Assembly (NCBI RefSeq): GCF_022655595.1
Contig: NZ_CP093379.1
Span: 1,174,501 to 1,238,500 of the forward strand
DNA: 64,000 nucleotides
From: Ignatzschineria rhizosphaerae
GTDB lineage: Bacteria > Pseudomonadota > Gammaproteobacteria > Cardiobacteriales > Wohlfahrtiimonadaceae
Direction of reading: 5' to 3'
Both the position numbers and the translations under genes were made by a program. The notes under the pieces are model-generated. The model ran no database searches. It worked only from the letters and a program-made list of their open reading frames with translations, and was not told the origin of the DNA. Shown piece after piece: positions 39,701 to 47,568 of the stretch (its first letter is position 1; the number at the start of each line of letters is the position of its first letter).

Positions 39701-40265
39701 TTCCAACCTGATAATCAAATAATGCTTGATGACGAAAACTAATCTGCTGATTTTGTCTACTAAATAAGCCAATAGAAATAAGTGCCTCTAATAATTTTTG
39801 CGACCCTGTTGGTGTTAAGTTTTCAGGGACAGATAGATGCCCTCTACTTACCATTAAAGCAACAACTTCATCAATAAACTGAATAGCATTTTTCGCAGTA
39901 ATATTATATAAAGTAATCTTGTTAAAGCGATCTTCCCAATATTTTTTAATTAACTCTAACTTATTATTAAATTTTGGCGCTACTTTAATACGTTCTGCTA
40001 TTGAGAGGTAAATTCCTAACCACAGAGGCATCTTCAATACACCTTTTTTCTCCTCCGTTAAATCAGAATAATTTTCATATAAAGCTATTGATTTTTTAAC
40101 AATCTCATCATCCAATGCAGATAACTGAATAGCCTTATTACAGTCCTTATCAATACTATCCAACCAACTGGCTAAAGCCACATCTTCATTCACATCAAAA
40201 CTTCTAGAAGCCAAAACTACACTAATCTTTTTCCCATCTTTTTGTAAATATATTATTTGACGCAC
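36750..40265 (-). pseudogene. C-terminal part of a STAND-type NTPase (putative anti-phage protein), split by IS481-type element
   Basis: 1171-residue open frame. It starts at a GTG (MRQIIYLQKDGKK) that is really an internal codon of a larger gene: with the IS and one target duplication removed, the frame joins 41150-42284 without a break (H A L D I C K E L V R Q I I Y). The first part (WLGIYLSIAERI, then LFSRQNQQISFRHQALFDYQ) resembles the winged-helix end of a STAND NTPase module. The remaining 900 residues are helical repeats, HEAT-like near the end (DEHPSIRITTIDLLLPVL; SPYEEVRKEAAKQVYARWFF), the kind of region that senses the trigger in Avs-type proteins. AT-richer than flanking genes, suggesting transfer. 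No internal stop. Confidence 0.75.
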
Positions 40266-40277
40266 TAGCTCCTTACA

Positions 40278-41149
40278 TGTTAGAAATCGGCGGGTTGTTT
40301 ACACTTCAGTGTTAAAATAATTTTCTAAAACTTCATAAGGCGTTAAACCATTAATACCCTTATGAGGTTTTACTGTGTTGTAATAGTTTAAAAATCGTTT
40401 TAGCTTCTTTTTCCGATCATCTGAACTGATAAACTCTTCCTGATTATGCCACATTTCCATGAGTGTTCGAATGACTCTTTCTGCTTTTCCATTCGTTTGA
40501 GGGCAAGCTGGCTTTGTAAACTTTTGATTAATCTTATGTGTTAGACACATTTCGACAAAGGCATGTTCTGATGTACCTTTATACTCACGACCATTATCCG
40601 AATAGGTGCATTCTACAGTATAGGGACACTGTTCTAACAGATCCCATCGAAGAAATTCAGCAGCACTAAACTGTGATTTATCAGGATAAATACCGGCATA
40701 AAGTTCTCTTGAAAAATCATCAATTCCTACAAATAAATACTCTCTAGTGCGATTTTTAAGATCCCCTTTTAAAAGAGGGAGCCGTTTAGTATCCACATGG
40801 ACCATCTCGCCAGGATAGTTTTTGTTATAACGTTTAGCCCTCTTTTTAAGTTTCTCTTCAATAGATTTTTCAATCTTTGCAAGACGTTTAATGCCATACT
40901 TAATTGTTCTATAACGTTCATTTTTACTAGCTAATGGCACAAACAAGTTCAATCTACCTTGTTTTAGTACTTTATAGATCGTAGGTCTGCTTACCATAAA
41001 ACGCTCAGCTAGATAGGTTACGGTAAATTTTTCTTGATGATGTAATCGCCAAATCTCTTCTCGATGAAACGGCGTTAATTTTGTTTTTCGATGGATATTC
41101 ATAACAGTATTTTCTCCTAATACTGTAAACAACGCGATAAAATCCTACA
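40278..41149 (-). mobile_element. IS481 family insertion sequence
   Basis: 872-bp element with TGT...ACA tips. Both ends carry GTTGTTTACA at exactly the same offset (16 bases in), forming subterminal inverted repeats. It is flanked by the 7-bp duplication CCTTACA (40271-40277 and 41150-41156). It contains a single intact transposase gene in the same orientation as the host gene. Confidence 0.92.
40299..41102 (-). CDS. IS481 family transposase
   Basis: 267 residues from the ATG at 41102, which has AGGAG upstream; a TTG at 41132 would extend it by 10 residues. The N-terminal helix-turn-helix reads TPFHREEIWRLHHQEKFTVT and MVSRPTIYKVLKQGRL. It is followed by the rve catalytic core with Asp in VHVDTKRLP, Asp in YSDNGREY and Glu in NGKAERVIRTLMEMW, the DDE triad. 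It ends in YYNTVKPHKGINGLTPYEVL as usual for IS481. Intact, probably functional. Confidence 0.92.
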   Translation of the reverse strand: MNIHRKTKLTPFHREEIWRLHHQEKFTVTYLAERFMVSRPTIYKVLKQGRLNLFVPLASKNERYRTIKYGIKRLAKIEKSIEEKLKKRAKRYNKNYPGEMVHVDTKRLPLLKGDLKNRTREYLFVGIDDFSRELYAGIYPDKSQFSAAEFLRWDLLEQCPYTVECTYSDNGREYKGTSEHAFVEMCLTHKINQKFTKPACPQTNGKAERVIRTLMEMWHNQEEFISSDDRKKKLKRFLNYYNTVKPHKGINGLTPYEVLENYFNTEV

Positions 41150-42284
41150 CCTTACAAATATCCAAAGCATGGTTAGAATGTGAAGCAGTCCATCTAATTG
41201 CATCTAACTGATCTAAAATAAAAACTACAGGTCTATGGCTAGCAAATTTACTTACAGCCTGAACTGGTGAATAAAAAAAGCCTAAAGACTCACCAAAAGC
41301 ATCCGCATTATTCTCAGGACGTTTACGATCCAATCTTATTGGAATAGAGATAATATTATTTTCTTGCAAATAATTATGTAACTCTAAGAGTAAAGCGCTT
41401 TTCCCCATACCTGCTTCGGCTTTAATCAAAGTTACAGCTTTGCCATTTATTGATGAAACAACCTCTTGCAATTCACCTCTTTGGATTAATGTCTTTGAAA
41501 TCAAAAAGGGCTCTATTGAATCTATAAAATCCCTTGATAGCTCATTTATAACTGAAGATACTCGCTTATCATCAGGAATAATCTTTTGCTCAAATCCACT
41601 TTTTTCTAAATCAAGTAACAATTCAGGCAATGTTATTTTATTTCTGAGTCTATTAAAATCTTCTGGATAATTTTTAAGAAAATTTATTAAGTTAGATGCT
41701 TCCCCAAAAAATAGCGCTGAAGCTCTATCTCTAAGTATACTTTGATCATATGAATTAAAGGAATAGGTAGTAATCTTAAGCTTTCTCAAAAAGTTTAACG
41801 CTTTCAATATATCTGAATTCTTAGTGCTATCTAAATCTAAATAACAACACAGCTTTTCAAAATCCTTTTCACGTTGTTTACTATTCTTTATTTGAGATTG
41901 AACAAAATCTTCTAAAACACCATTACTATTTAGAGCACTTTCACAAAATTGGTTTATATTATTTCCTGTTAATGGTGATACTACATGAAATTCTGTAGTC
42001 CCTCTTAGAATATGAAAGTAGGCATGTTTCAGGATCCCTAACTCATTAAGTTGAGCAAACGTCCAATGTTCACTATCTCCTTTACTTACTTTACATTGAT
42101 GATGCTCTAGCCCTCCTTTATTATTTTCTATAACAAGATCAACACCATGCTCATCATTTCCAATAGGTTCAACCCTTATCCAATTAATTTTTTCTTCTAG
42201 TAATTGTAGTAATTGAAAGGCAATCCAATTCGCCTCATATCTATGCCCCATTTTTTCAGCATAACCACCAGCTTCTAGCGCCAT
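41145..42284 (-). pseudogene. N-terminal nuclease plus P-loop part of the split STAND-type protein
   Basis: Start of the disrupted gene; the host part ends at the duplication at 41150. Residues 1-70 look like a PD-(D/E)XK nuclease core as in Cap4/Mrr-type effectors: Glu17 in MGHRYEANW, then VEPIGNDEHGVDLVIE with Asp49, and HHQCK with Gln63-x-Lys65. From about 250 an ATPase begins, with Walker A AEAGMGKSALL near 289-299 and Walker B PVVFILDQLDAIRW near 352-364. The intact protein (about 1551 residues: nuclease, STAND NTPase, helical repeats) has the size and order of Avs anti-phage proteins. GAGAGA precedes the ATG. Family assignment is inference; the split is directly visible. Confidence 0.75.
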
Positions 42285-42389
42285 ATCATTCTCTCAATTA
42301 AATATCTGTTAAAAACTATTCGCTTTTCTATTATCACATATTTATTTACAAATACTGAGTACTAACACTTTAAGATTTATCTAATAAAG

Positions 42390-42416
42390 AAGCCCGCAAT
42401 TTACGGGCTTTTTTTT
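42390..42416. terminator. hairpin terminator next to the secreted unknown gene
   Basis: Perfect stem AAGCCCG / CGGGCTT with a 7-base loop, followed by T's on the plus strand and CTTTATT on the minus strand. Placed directly after the stop of the minus-strand gene at 42423. Confidence 0.65.
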
Positions 42417-42422
42417 AAGTCA

Positions 42423-43568
42423 TTACTCACAACTCACTCTGAAAGGTCCTGACTCTACATTTCTTAATGAACGCATATAGATATAGGTTTCTGACTCTTG
42501 CGGAAGATAATGGCTGATTCCGATAATTTGTAATTTTGCCTTACCTTTAATCGTACAATAAGAGTTTTGAAACTTTGGATCATCAAAGTTCATGTTAAAA
42601 TCTAAGTAGTAATTCGCCTGCTTTAGCTCTTCATCGTTCATATCACTATAATCATTTAAGAAGTAGAATGTGTTTGCATCTATTCCAAGGCGCTGACTAC
42701 TTGCTAGATCTGGGATAAAAAAGACGCTTCGTCCATACATATCATTAGGCTCATACAGAATCTCCCCTTCCACAACTTGTGAGCCTAAAAAGTAAGTGTA
42801 ATCTGCTTCTTGATAAGCGATTTGAAATGGAATCTCCTTAACACTAGGATCAGACTTTGGTAATGGGCTTGTTGCTGAGTTAGTTGATGATTGGATCTCA
42901 TCACAACCAAACTTTAGCTGTTTTCTACTCTCTAGGTTATAACCAATCGTGATCTGGTCAACCTTCTCACCTTCTAATGCATTGATTGCGACATTATTAT
43001 ATTTATAAGGATCACAATTGAAATAGCCATTCATCACCCATTCTTCGCCCTCTTTTGCAATCATGGTATCTGTCCATTTTGATCGGGCCTCATAGCTATC
43101 ACTGATGGAGCTTAGGAGTAACTCACGGAAACTCTCCGCTCTTGGTCCTTGGTATAACTCATAAACAGCCGGATCATAAGCATTGCCGCATCCTAGCAAG
43201 CAATCTGCGTAATAAGTTACGGGTCCTGTCATTCCAAATACGAGCTTATCGCTTGGAACCACGGCATTATAACTAATAATATCTCGTAAATTAAAGTGGC
43301 ACTGATTTGTTAAATCAACCGTTAAACTCTCAATAGATAAGCCGTTATACCCCACTTTTAAGTGACAGCCATCAACAAGATAATCCTTAGTTTGATAATC
43401 TGTATCTGTTTTTCTAGCAATACCAATAATACTCTCTAAATAGGTAACATCCATACCTATCATATCGTAAGAGAAAACCTGCTCTATCTTACTAGAATTT
43501 GCAAAGGCAAATGAAGAGCCTATACAGACCAAAACTAACACGATTGCGATATTAAATTGCTTTCTCAT
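42423..43568 (-). CDS. exported protein of unknown function
   Basis: 381 residues with a clear signal peptide (KQFNIAIVLVLVCIGSSFAF, cleavage after FANS). The mature part has eight or more cysteines in small groups (DCLLGCGN, YFNCDPYK, KFGCDE, NSYCTIKG, FRVSCE), suggesting periplasmic disulfides, and is rich in Tyr and Asp. I recognise no family. AGGAG lies upstream of the ATG. It sits between the split defence gene and the decarboxylase, as a single-gene unit with its own terminator. Codon use is like the core genes rather than the AT-rich defence gene. Confidence 0.75.
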   Translation of the reverse strand: MRKQFNIAIVLVLVCIGSSFAFANSSKIEQVFSYDMIGMDVTYLESIIGIARKTDTDYQTKDYLVDGCHLKVGYNGLSIESLTVDLTNQCHFNLRDIISYNAVVPSDKLVFGMTGPVTYYADCLLGCGNAYDPAVYELYQGPRAESFRELLLSSISDSYEARSKWTDTMIAKEGEEWVMNGYFNCDPYKYNNVAINALEGEKVDQITIGYNLESRKQLKFGCDEIQSSTNSATSPLPKSDPSVKEIPFQIAYQEADYTYFLGSQVVEGEILYEPNDMYGRSVFFIPDLASSQRLGIDANTFYFLNDYSDMNDEELKQANYYLDFNMNFDDPKFQNSYCTIKGKAKLQIIGISHYLPQESETYIYMRSLRNVESGPFRVSCE

Positions 43569-43704
43569 ATAACGATATCACTCCTAACCATTTATAAAAA
43601 TAAAGTAATATTAAAGCCCATCCATAATGCTTAAAATAATGATTGATTATTCCATAAATATCTAAAGTATTAAGCAGTAATATCAATAATTAGTATTTTT
43701 ATAT

Positions 43705-43738
43705 AAAAATACCGGCATCTAATTATGCCGGCATTTTT
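43705..43738 (-). terminator. terminator of the keto-acid decarboxylase gene
   Basis: Inverted repeat AAAAATACCGGCAT / ATGCCGGCATTTTT with a 6-base loop; on the minus strand it ends in TATTTTTATAT. The stem is built from two copies of the over-represented TGCCGGC-type motif (one with a mismatch). Confidence 0.75.
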
Positions 43739-43785
43739 ATTAAACGGGTTGGAGTGAGTTTATACTTTTATCTTTTAGCCTGAAT

Positions 43786-45477
43786 TTACACAAGCGCTTC
43801 AAAAATCTTATCCCCATAATCATAACGCCCCACCACTTCACCAAAAACCTTCAAACTTTCTGGCGCATCCATTGGATCGAGCATTAACTCTATAACGGTT
43901 AGGACCTCATTATCTTGAATGGCATCTAGCGTTGCATTAAGCTCAGCCCCTGTCTTTACTTGAAAACTCTGATAACCATCAGAGCCATTAAATACTGGGG
44001 CTATTTCTTGGTATTTCCAATTTTGGATATCGTTATAGAGTGATTTTTCACCAAGGATTAATCGCTCAATCGTATAGCCACCATTATTCAGAATAAAAAT
44101 AATCGGTTTTAACCCATGGCGAATAATCGTAGAAAGCTCTTGCACCGTTAGCTGTAAGGAGCCATCACCAATAAAGAGTAGATGGCGCTTCGTTGGCGCT
44201 GCAAACATGCTCCCTAAAAGTGCCGGCAAGGTATAACCGATTGATCCCCAAAGTGGCTGAGAGAGATAGCTTGCACCTTTTGGAAGCAAGATGCCTGATA
44301 AACCTGAATTAGAGGCACCAACTTCGCCAAGAATCACATCTCCCTCTTTTAAAAAAGAGGCTATTTGCCCCCATAACTGATGATGGGTTAAGGCCTCATT
44401 TGTGGTGAGTTCTTGTTGATGATCTTCCGTTCTCGGCAGATAACTAGGTAAGATGGATGATTTATCCTTCTCTCGGACAATTGCGGTATTAAGTGCTGTT
44501 AAAAAAGCCGTCATATCCAGTCCTGGAAAGTTTTTTTGAGGAGTATTAATATCGTATTGCGCAATCGAGAGATAATTTTTAAGAGAAATATCATGCGTAA
44601 AAAAACCTGTCGCAGCATCAGAAAATCTTACCCCAATACCAATTAAGCAATCAGAGCCTTCTACTAATTCCCTTACCTTTGAATCTCCTACTGCGCCGCT
44701 ATAAACACCTGCATAAAAAGGGCTTGATTCATCCATAATATTTTTAGCAGTCGATAAACAGACATAAGGAATATGATGAGTTTTCGATAACTGCATCAAT
44801 ATATCTGTTACTGAAAATATATGGGCTTCATTATCAATGAGTAATACTGGGCTTTTTGCTTTTGAAATTAAAGCAGACAGAACTTTAACACTCTCTTGCA
44901 TCACATCAGGATCCCCTATTGGATAACTCAGATCTAAAGGATGTTTTGGCGCCTTAATCTTTAAATGAGTAATATCAGAGGGGAGCTGAATATAGACAGG
45001 CTTACGAGTTAAAAAACAGGCTTTTAATACCCGATCAATTTCTAACCCTGCATTTTCAGGCGTTAAGCGAGTTTGGGCGACGGTAAATTCTCGCATACAA
45101 TTCATAATATTTTGATAATTACCATCGACTAACGTGTGATGAATAAGCTCACCACGATTAACCGCATGAAGCGGCGGAATACCTGAGATATGAATCACCG
45201 GCACATTCTCCGCATAAGCACCGGCAACGCCATTAATAGCACTTAAATCTCCGACCCCATAAGTGGTCACTAAGGCTGAAAAACCATTACTTCTAGCATA
45301 GCCATCTGCCGCATAAGCGCCATTTAACTCATTACAATTGCCGATAAATTGCAATTGCTCATCAGCAATAATCTGTTCCAAATATGAGAGATTAAAATCC
45401 CCCGCCACTCCAAAAACATGCGCTACCCCCATTTCTGCTAGGCGATAGTTTAGATACTTCCCAATTTCGATAGTCAT
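43786..45477 (-). CDS. thiamine diphosphate-dependent 2-keto-acid decarboxylase (indolepyruvate/phenylpyruvate/pyruvate decarboxylase type)
   Basis: 563-residue cytoplasmic enzyme that removes CO2 from a 2-keto acid to give an aldehyde. The order is the usual one: N-terminal PYR domain with the catalytic glutamate in NCNELNGAYAADGYAR (Glu near 49) and HHTLVDG, a central domain, and a C-terminal PP domain with the ThDP motif GDGSLQLTVQELS ... NNGGYTIE. The length and motifs fit IpdC/KdcA/PDC proteins; the substrate (indolepyruvate, phenylpyruvate, branched keto acids or pyruvate) is not decidable by eye. GGGGGAA lies upstream of the ATG. Divergent from an Lrp-type regulator, which probably controls it in response to an amino acid. 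Confidence 0.88.
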   Translation of the reverse strand: MTIEIGKYLNYRLAEMGVAHVFGVAGDFNLSYLEQIIADEQLQFIGNCNELNGAYAADGYARSNGFSALVTTYGVGDLSAINGVAGAYAENVPVIHISGIPPLHAVNRGELIHHTLVDGNYQNIMNCMREFTVAQTRLTPENAGLEIDRVLKACFLTRKPVYIQLPSDITHLKIKAPKHPLDLSYPIGDPDVMQESVKVLSALISKAKSPVLLIDNEAHIFSVTDILMQLSKTHHIPYVCLSTAKNIMDESSPFYAGVYSGAVGDSKVRELVEGSDCLIGIGVRFSDAATGFFTHDISLKNYLSIAQYDINTPQKNFPGLDMTAFLTALNTAIVREKDKSSILPSYLPRTEDHQQELTTNEALTHHQLWGQIASFLKEGDVILGEVGASNSGLSGILLPKGASYLSQPLWGSIGYTLPALLGSMFAAPTKRHLLFIGDGSLQLTVQELSTIIRHGLKPIIFILNNGGYTIERLILGEKSLYNDIQNWKYQEIAPVFNGSDGYQSFQVKTGAELNATLDAIQDNEVLTVIELMLDPMDAPESLKVFGEVVGRYDYGDKIFEALV

Positions 45478-45648
45478 ACAGCGATTCCCCCAGTGATGAT
45501 TATTTTCGGAGTGATTGTTATTTGCTTGTGTTTCACTCTCTTGTACTCTATAACTAGGTTATCCCATTTCTTAAGTTTACTTCGTGCATAATGGATATCT
45601 ATTTCCCTATAAAATGCATGATCTGTGTATAGAGAGAGGTTTTATGCA

Positions 45649-46134
45649 ATGGATGCGTTTGATTTAAAGATTATTAATACATTACAAAAAGATGCTCGTC
45701 TTACCAATCAAGAAATTGGGGATCTCATTGGGCTTTCTGCCTCGCAAACATCAAGACGCCGGCAGATCTTAGAAAAAGAGGGGATAATCCTTGGTTATAA
45801 TGCCAGAATCAACCAACGTGCCTTAGATTTAAAAGTCACAGCAATGATCCATGTGAACCTTCATACCCATGATGCAAAATCACAACTGGCATTTCAGGAG
45901 TTAATCGCACGAGAAGAGCGCATTCATGATGCTTTTACCTTAAGCGGTGATGCGGATTTTATTTTAAAAGTCGTTTCTGAAAGCTTAGAACATCTTTCAG
46001 ATTTTATCTCTGAAAAGCTACTCTCTAGCAACTTAGTTGGTAATGTGAAATCTTATATTGTGCTTAAAACACTAAAAGAGCAAAGACATTGCATGCTCAG
46101 CCCTAAAACAAAACCATCAAAATCGACCATTTAA
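45649..46134 (+). CDS. Lrp/AsnC family transcriptional regulator
   Basis: 161 residues. The N-terminal helix-turn-helix LKIINTLQKDARLTNQEIGD with LIGLSASQTSRRRQILEKEG is followed by the RAM ligand-binding domain (VTAMIHVNLHTHDAKSQ; DAFTLSGDADFILKV). These proteins sense amino acids and bind as dimers or octamers. The start is set at the ATG at 45649 with GAGAGG upstream; a GTG 24 bases earlier has no site. It lies about 170 bases from the divergent decarboxylase gene, so the shared gap should hold its operator. Amino-acid ligand unknown, possibly an aromatic or branched one. Confidence 0.9.
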   Translation: MDAFDLKIINTLQKDARLTNQEIGDLIGLSASQTSRRRQILEKEGIILGYNARINQRALDLKVTAMIHVNLHTHDAKSQLAFQELIAREERIHDAFTLSGDADFILKVVSESLEHLSDFISEKLLSSNLVGNVKSYIVLKTLKEQRHCMLSPKTKPSKSTI

Positions 46135-46156
46135 AATCTCAAAAAGATAAGGCTCG

Positions 46157-47020
46157 CTACTTTTTCATCAAATCATACATCAAAATGCCGGCAGCAATGC
46201 CCACATTTAAAGATTCAGATTGTCCTAGCATCGGAATTTTGACTTTAGTTGTTGCAAACTTTTGAAGTTCAAGATCTACGCCTTGCCCTTCATTACCCAT
46301 GATTAACGCGCATTTTTGCGGCTTACTTAATTCATGATAAAAAGTGGCTTGCTCTAATGTTGTCACCCAAGATTCATAATTTGCGGCGTGAATTGCCGGC
46401 AATAAGACTTCTAAATTTCCCCGAATAATGGGTAACTGGAATAACGCGCCTTGCGTTGCCCTTATTGTTTTATCGTTATATAGATCTGCCGATCCTTCAC
46501 CTAAAATAACCGCCTTAAAGCCTGCCGCTTCTGCCGTACGAATCATTGTTCCGACATTTCCGGGATCTTGTACATTATCAAGAAGCAGTAAATGTGGTAA
46601 TGGTCTATTAGTTGCAAGTTTTGCTAAAGCGGTTATTTGCGAAGGTTCAAGCAAATCCTCTAATGATTGCTCTGGCTGTTTTAAAACTGCCATAATGCCT
46701 TGCGGCGCCGGCGTTTGGGAAAGCGTTGTTAAAATACTCTCCGTAATCGAGATCATCTCAATATCACTAGAAAGATTTCCTGCATTTTGCTTCAGTAAGC
46801 TTTCAATGCCGGCAAGTTGCGTTTGATCTGCATTTTCTAAATGGAGAATTACTTCAATATCTGCATGATGTTTAATCGCTTCTTCTACAAGATGAAAGCC
46901 TTCAATCACAAAACGACTCTCTCGATCTCTTTGACGTTTCTGCTCCAGCTTTTTAATAGCTTTAATCTTGGGATTAGCAGCAGAAGTGATTTCAGAGTGA
47001 TTGATTTTCATAAACGTCAT
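46157..47020 (-). CDS. RNA 2'-O-ribose methyltransferase, TrmH/SpoU family (RlmB-like)
   Basis: 287 residues. The N-terminal SpoU substrate-binding domain (ANPKIKAIKKLEQKRQRDRE; FVIEGFHLVEEAI) is followed by the trefoil-knot SPOUT domain with motif 1 DNVQDPGNVGTMIRTAEAAG, motif 2 LIMGNEGQGVD and motif 3 IPMLGQSESLNVGIAAGILM. It methylates a ribose in rRNA or tRNA using SAM; the exact nucleotide is not known. It could start at 47020 or at the ATG at 47011, which has a GGATG-type site. It ends just after the convergent lrp-type gene. Confidence 0.88.
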   Translation of the reverse strand: MTFMKINHSEITSAANPKIKAIKKLEQKRQRDRESRFVIEGFHLVEEAIKHHADIEVILHLENADQTQLAGIESLLKQNAGNLSSDIEMISITESILTTLSQTPAPQGIMAVLKQPEQSLEDLLEPSQITALAKLATNRPLPHLLLLDNVQDPGNVGTMIRTAEAAGFKAVILGEGSADLYNDKTIRATQGALFQLPIIRGNLEVLLPAIHAANYESWVTTLEQATFYHELSKPQKCALIMGNEGQGVDLELQKFATTKVKIPMLGQSESLNVGIAAGILMYDLMKK

Positions 47021-47119
47021 CCAATATTCAAGGTTAAATCTTTATGCCGGCAATTATAACTTGAATGCCGGCAATTGTCGGTAATAAGCGTATTAATTAA
47101 ATATAAAGTTTATATTTTT

Positions 47120-47186
47120 TAAGGCGGACTAGCAGCCCTATCGAATGCTGGCATGCTTATAGCAATTGCCTGCCAGCAAGTTAATC
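47120..47186. repeat. TCGAATGC-type dispersed repeat, short copy
   Basis: Contains TCGAATGCTGGCATG (47141-47155), one base different from the block at 10671 and 47377, followed by a CCTGCCAGCA segment as in the other copies. Two TGCCGGCA motifs lie just before, at 47044 and 47064. Confidence 0.5.
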
Positions 47187-47210
47187 ATCGCCATCTAGAT
47201 TCATCAAATT

Positions 47211-47363
47211 TATAGTGAAATCGGCTTAAAAGTGACTGAATCAGATTGCCGGCGCATCGGTTAGAAGAAGCGCAGGAATAGTTCTATCCGGCATCATGCA
47301 AGCTAATTTGATACACAATCTGTACCCTTAATATTTTAAAATAGTGTTTCTTAAAATAGGTTG
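47211..47363. repeat. dispersed TATAGTG-type element, copy 7
   Basis: Begins TATAGTGAAATCGGCTTAAA, with GCCGGCGCATCGGTTAGAAG and AGTTCTATCCGGCATCATGC in the centre, and ends TAAAATAGTGTTTCTTAAAA where it runs into the second repeat family. This copy is among the closest to the consensus. Confidence 0.7.
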
Positions 47364-47510
47364 ATGTGCAGCTAGATCGAATGCTTGCATGTTTTTTGAA
47401 ATTACGTGCCAGCAGTTTTAAGTCTTTGTCGGTTCGTATCGGAATGTAATGCGTAATAGCTATATGTGATGAGTATCGACAATTGTGATGCCCGACATTT
47501 TGCACCTCTA
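47352..47510. repeat. TCGAATGC-type dispersed repeat, long copy
   Basis: About 115 bases nearly identical to 10640-10757: AATAGGTTGATG, TCGAATGCTTGCATG at 47377-47391, GAAATTACGTGCCAGCAG, TTCGTATCGGAATGTAATGC. It follows the TATAGTG-type copy directly. The remaining bases to 47568 are unremarkable. Confidence 0.65.
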
Positions 47511-47568
47511 TTTGAGACGAACCTTAATACTTATCGCACATCAAGCTTATCTTCCAACAACAGATAAA

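Noticed and set aside
36750-40265. The 1171-residue frame as a complete independent gene
   Set aside because: Its GTG start has no ribosome binding site and is an internal codon of the gene reconstructed across the IS.
30131-43568. Prophage or integrative element spanning the accessory region
   Set aside because: No integrase, phage structural genes, tRNA or att-like direct repeats were seen; core-type genes are interspersed.
33986-43724. Absence of GCCGGC across the accessory region taken as proof of recent transfer
   Set aside because: Other core stretches (for example 14.7-21.3 kb and 53-64 kb) also lack the motif, so the gap is not informative alone.
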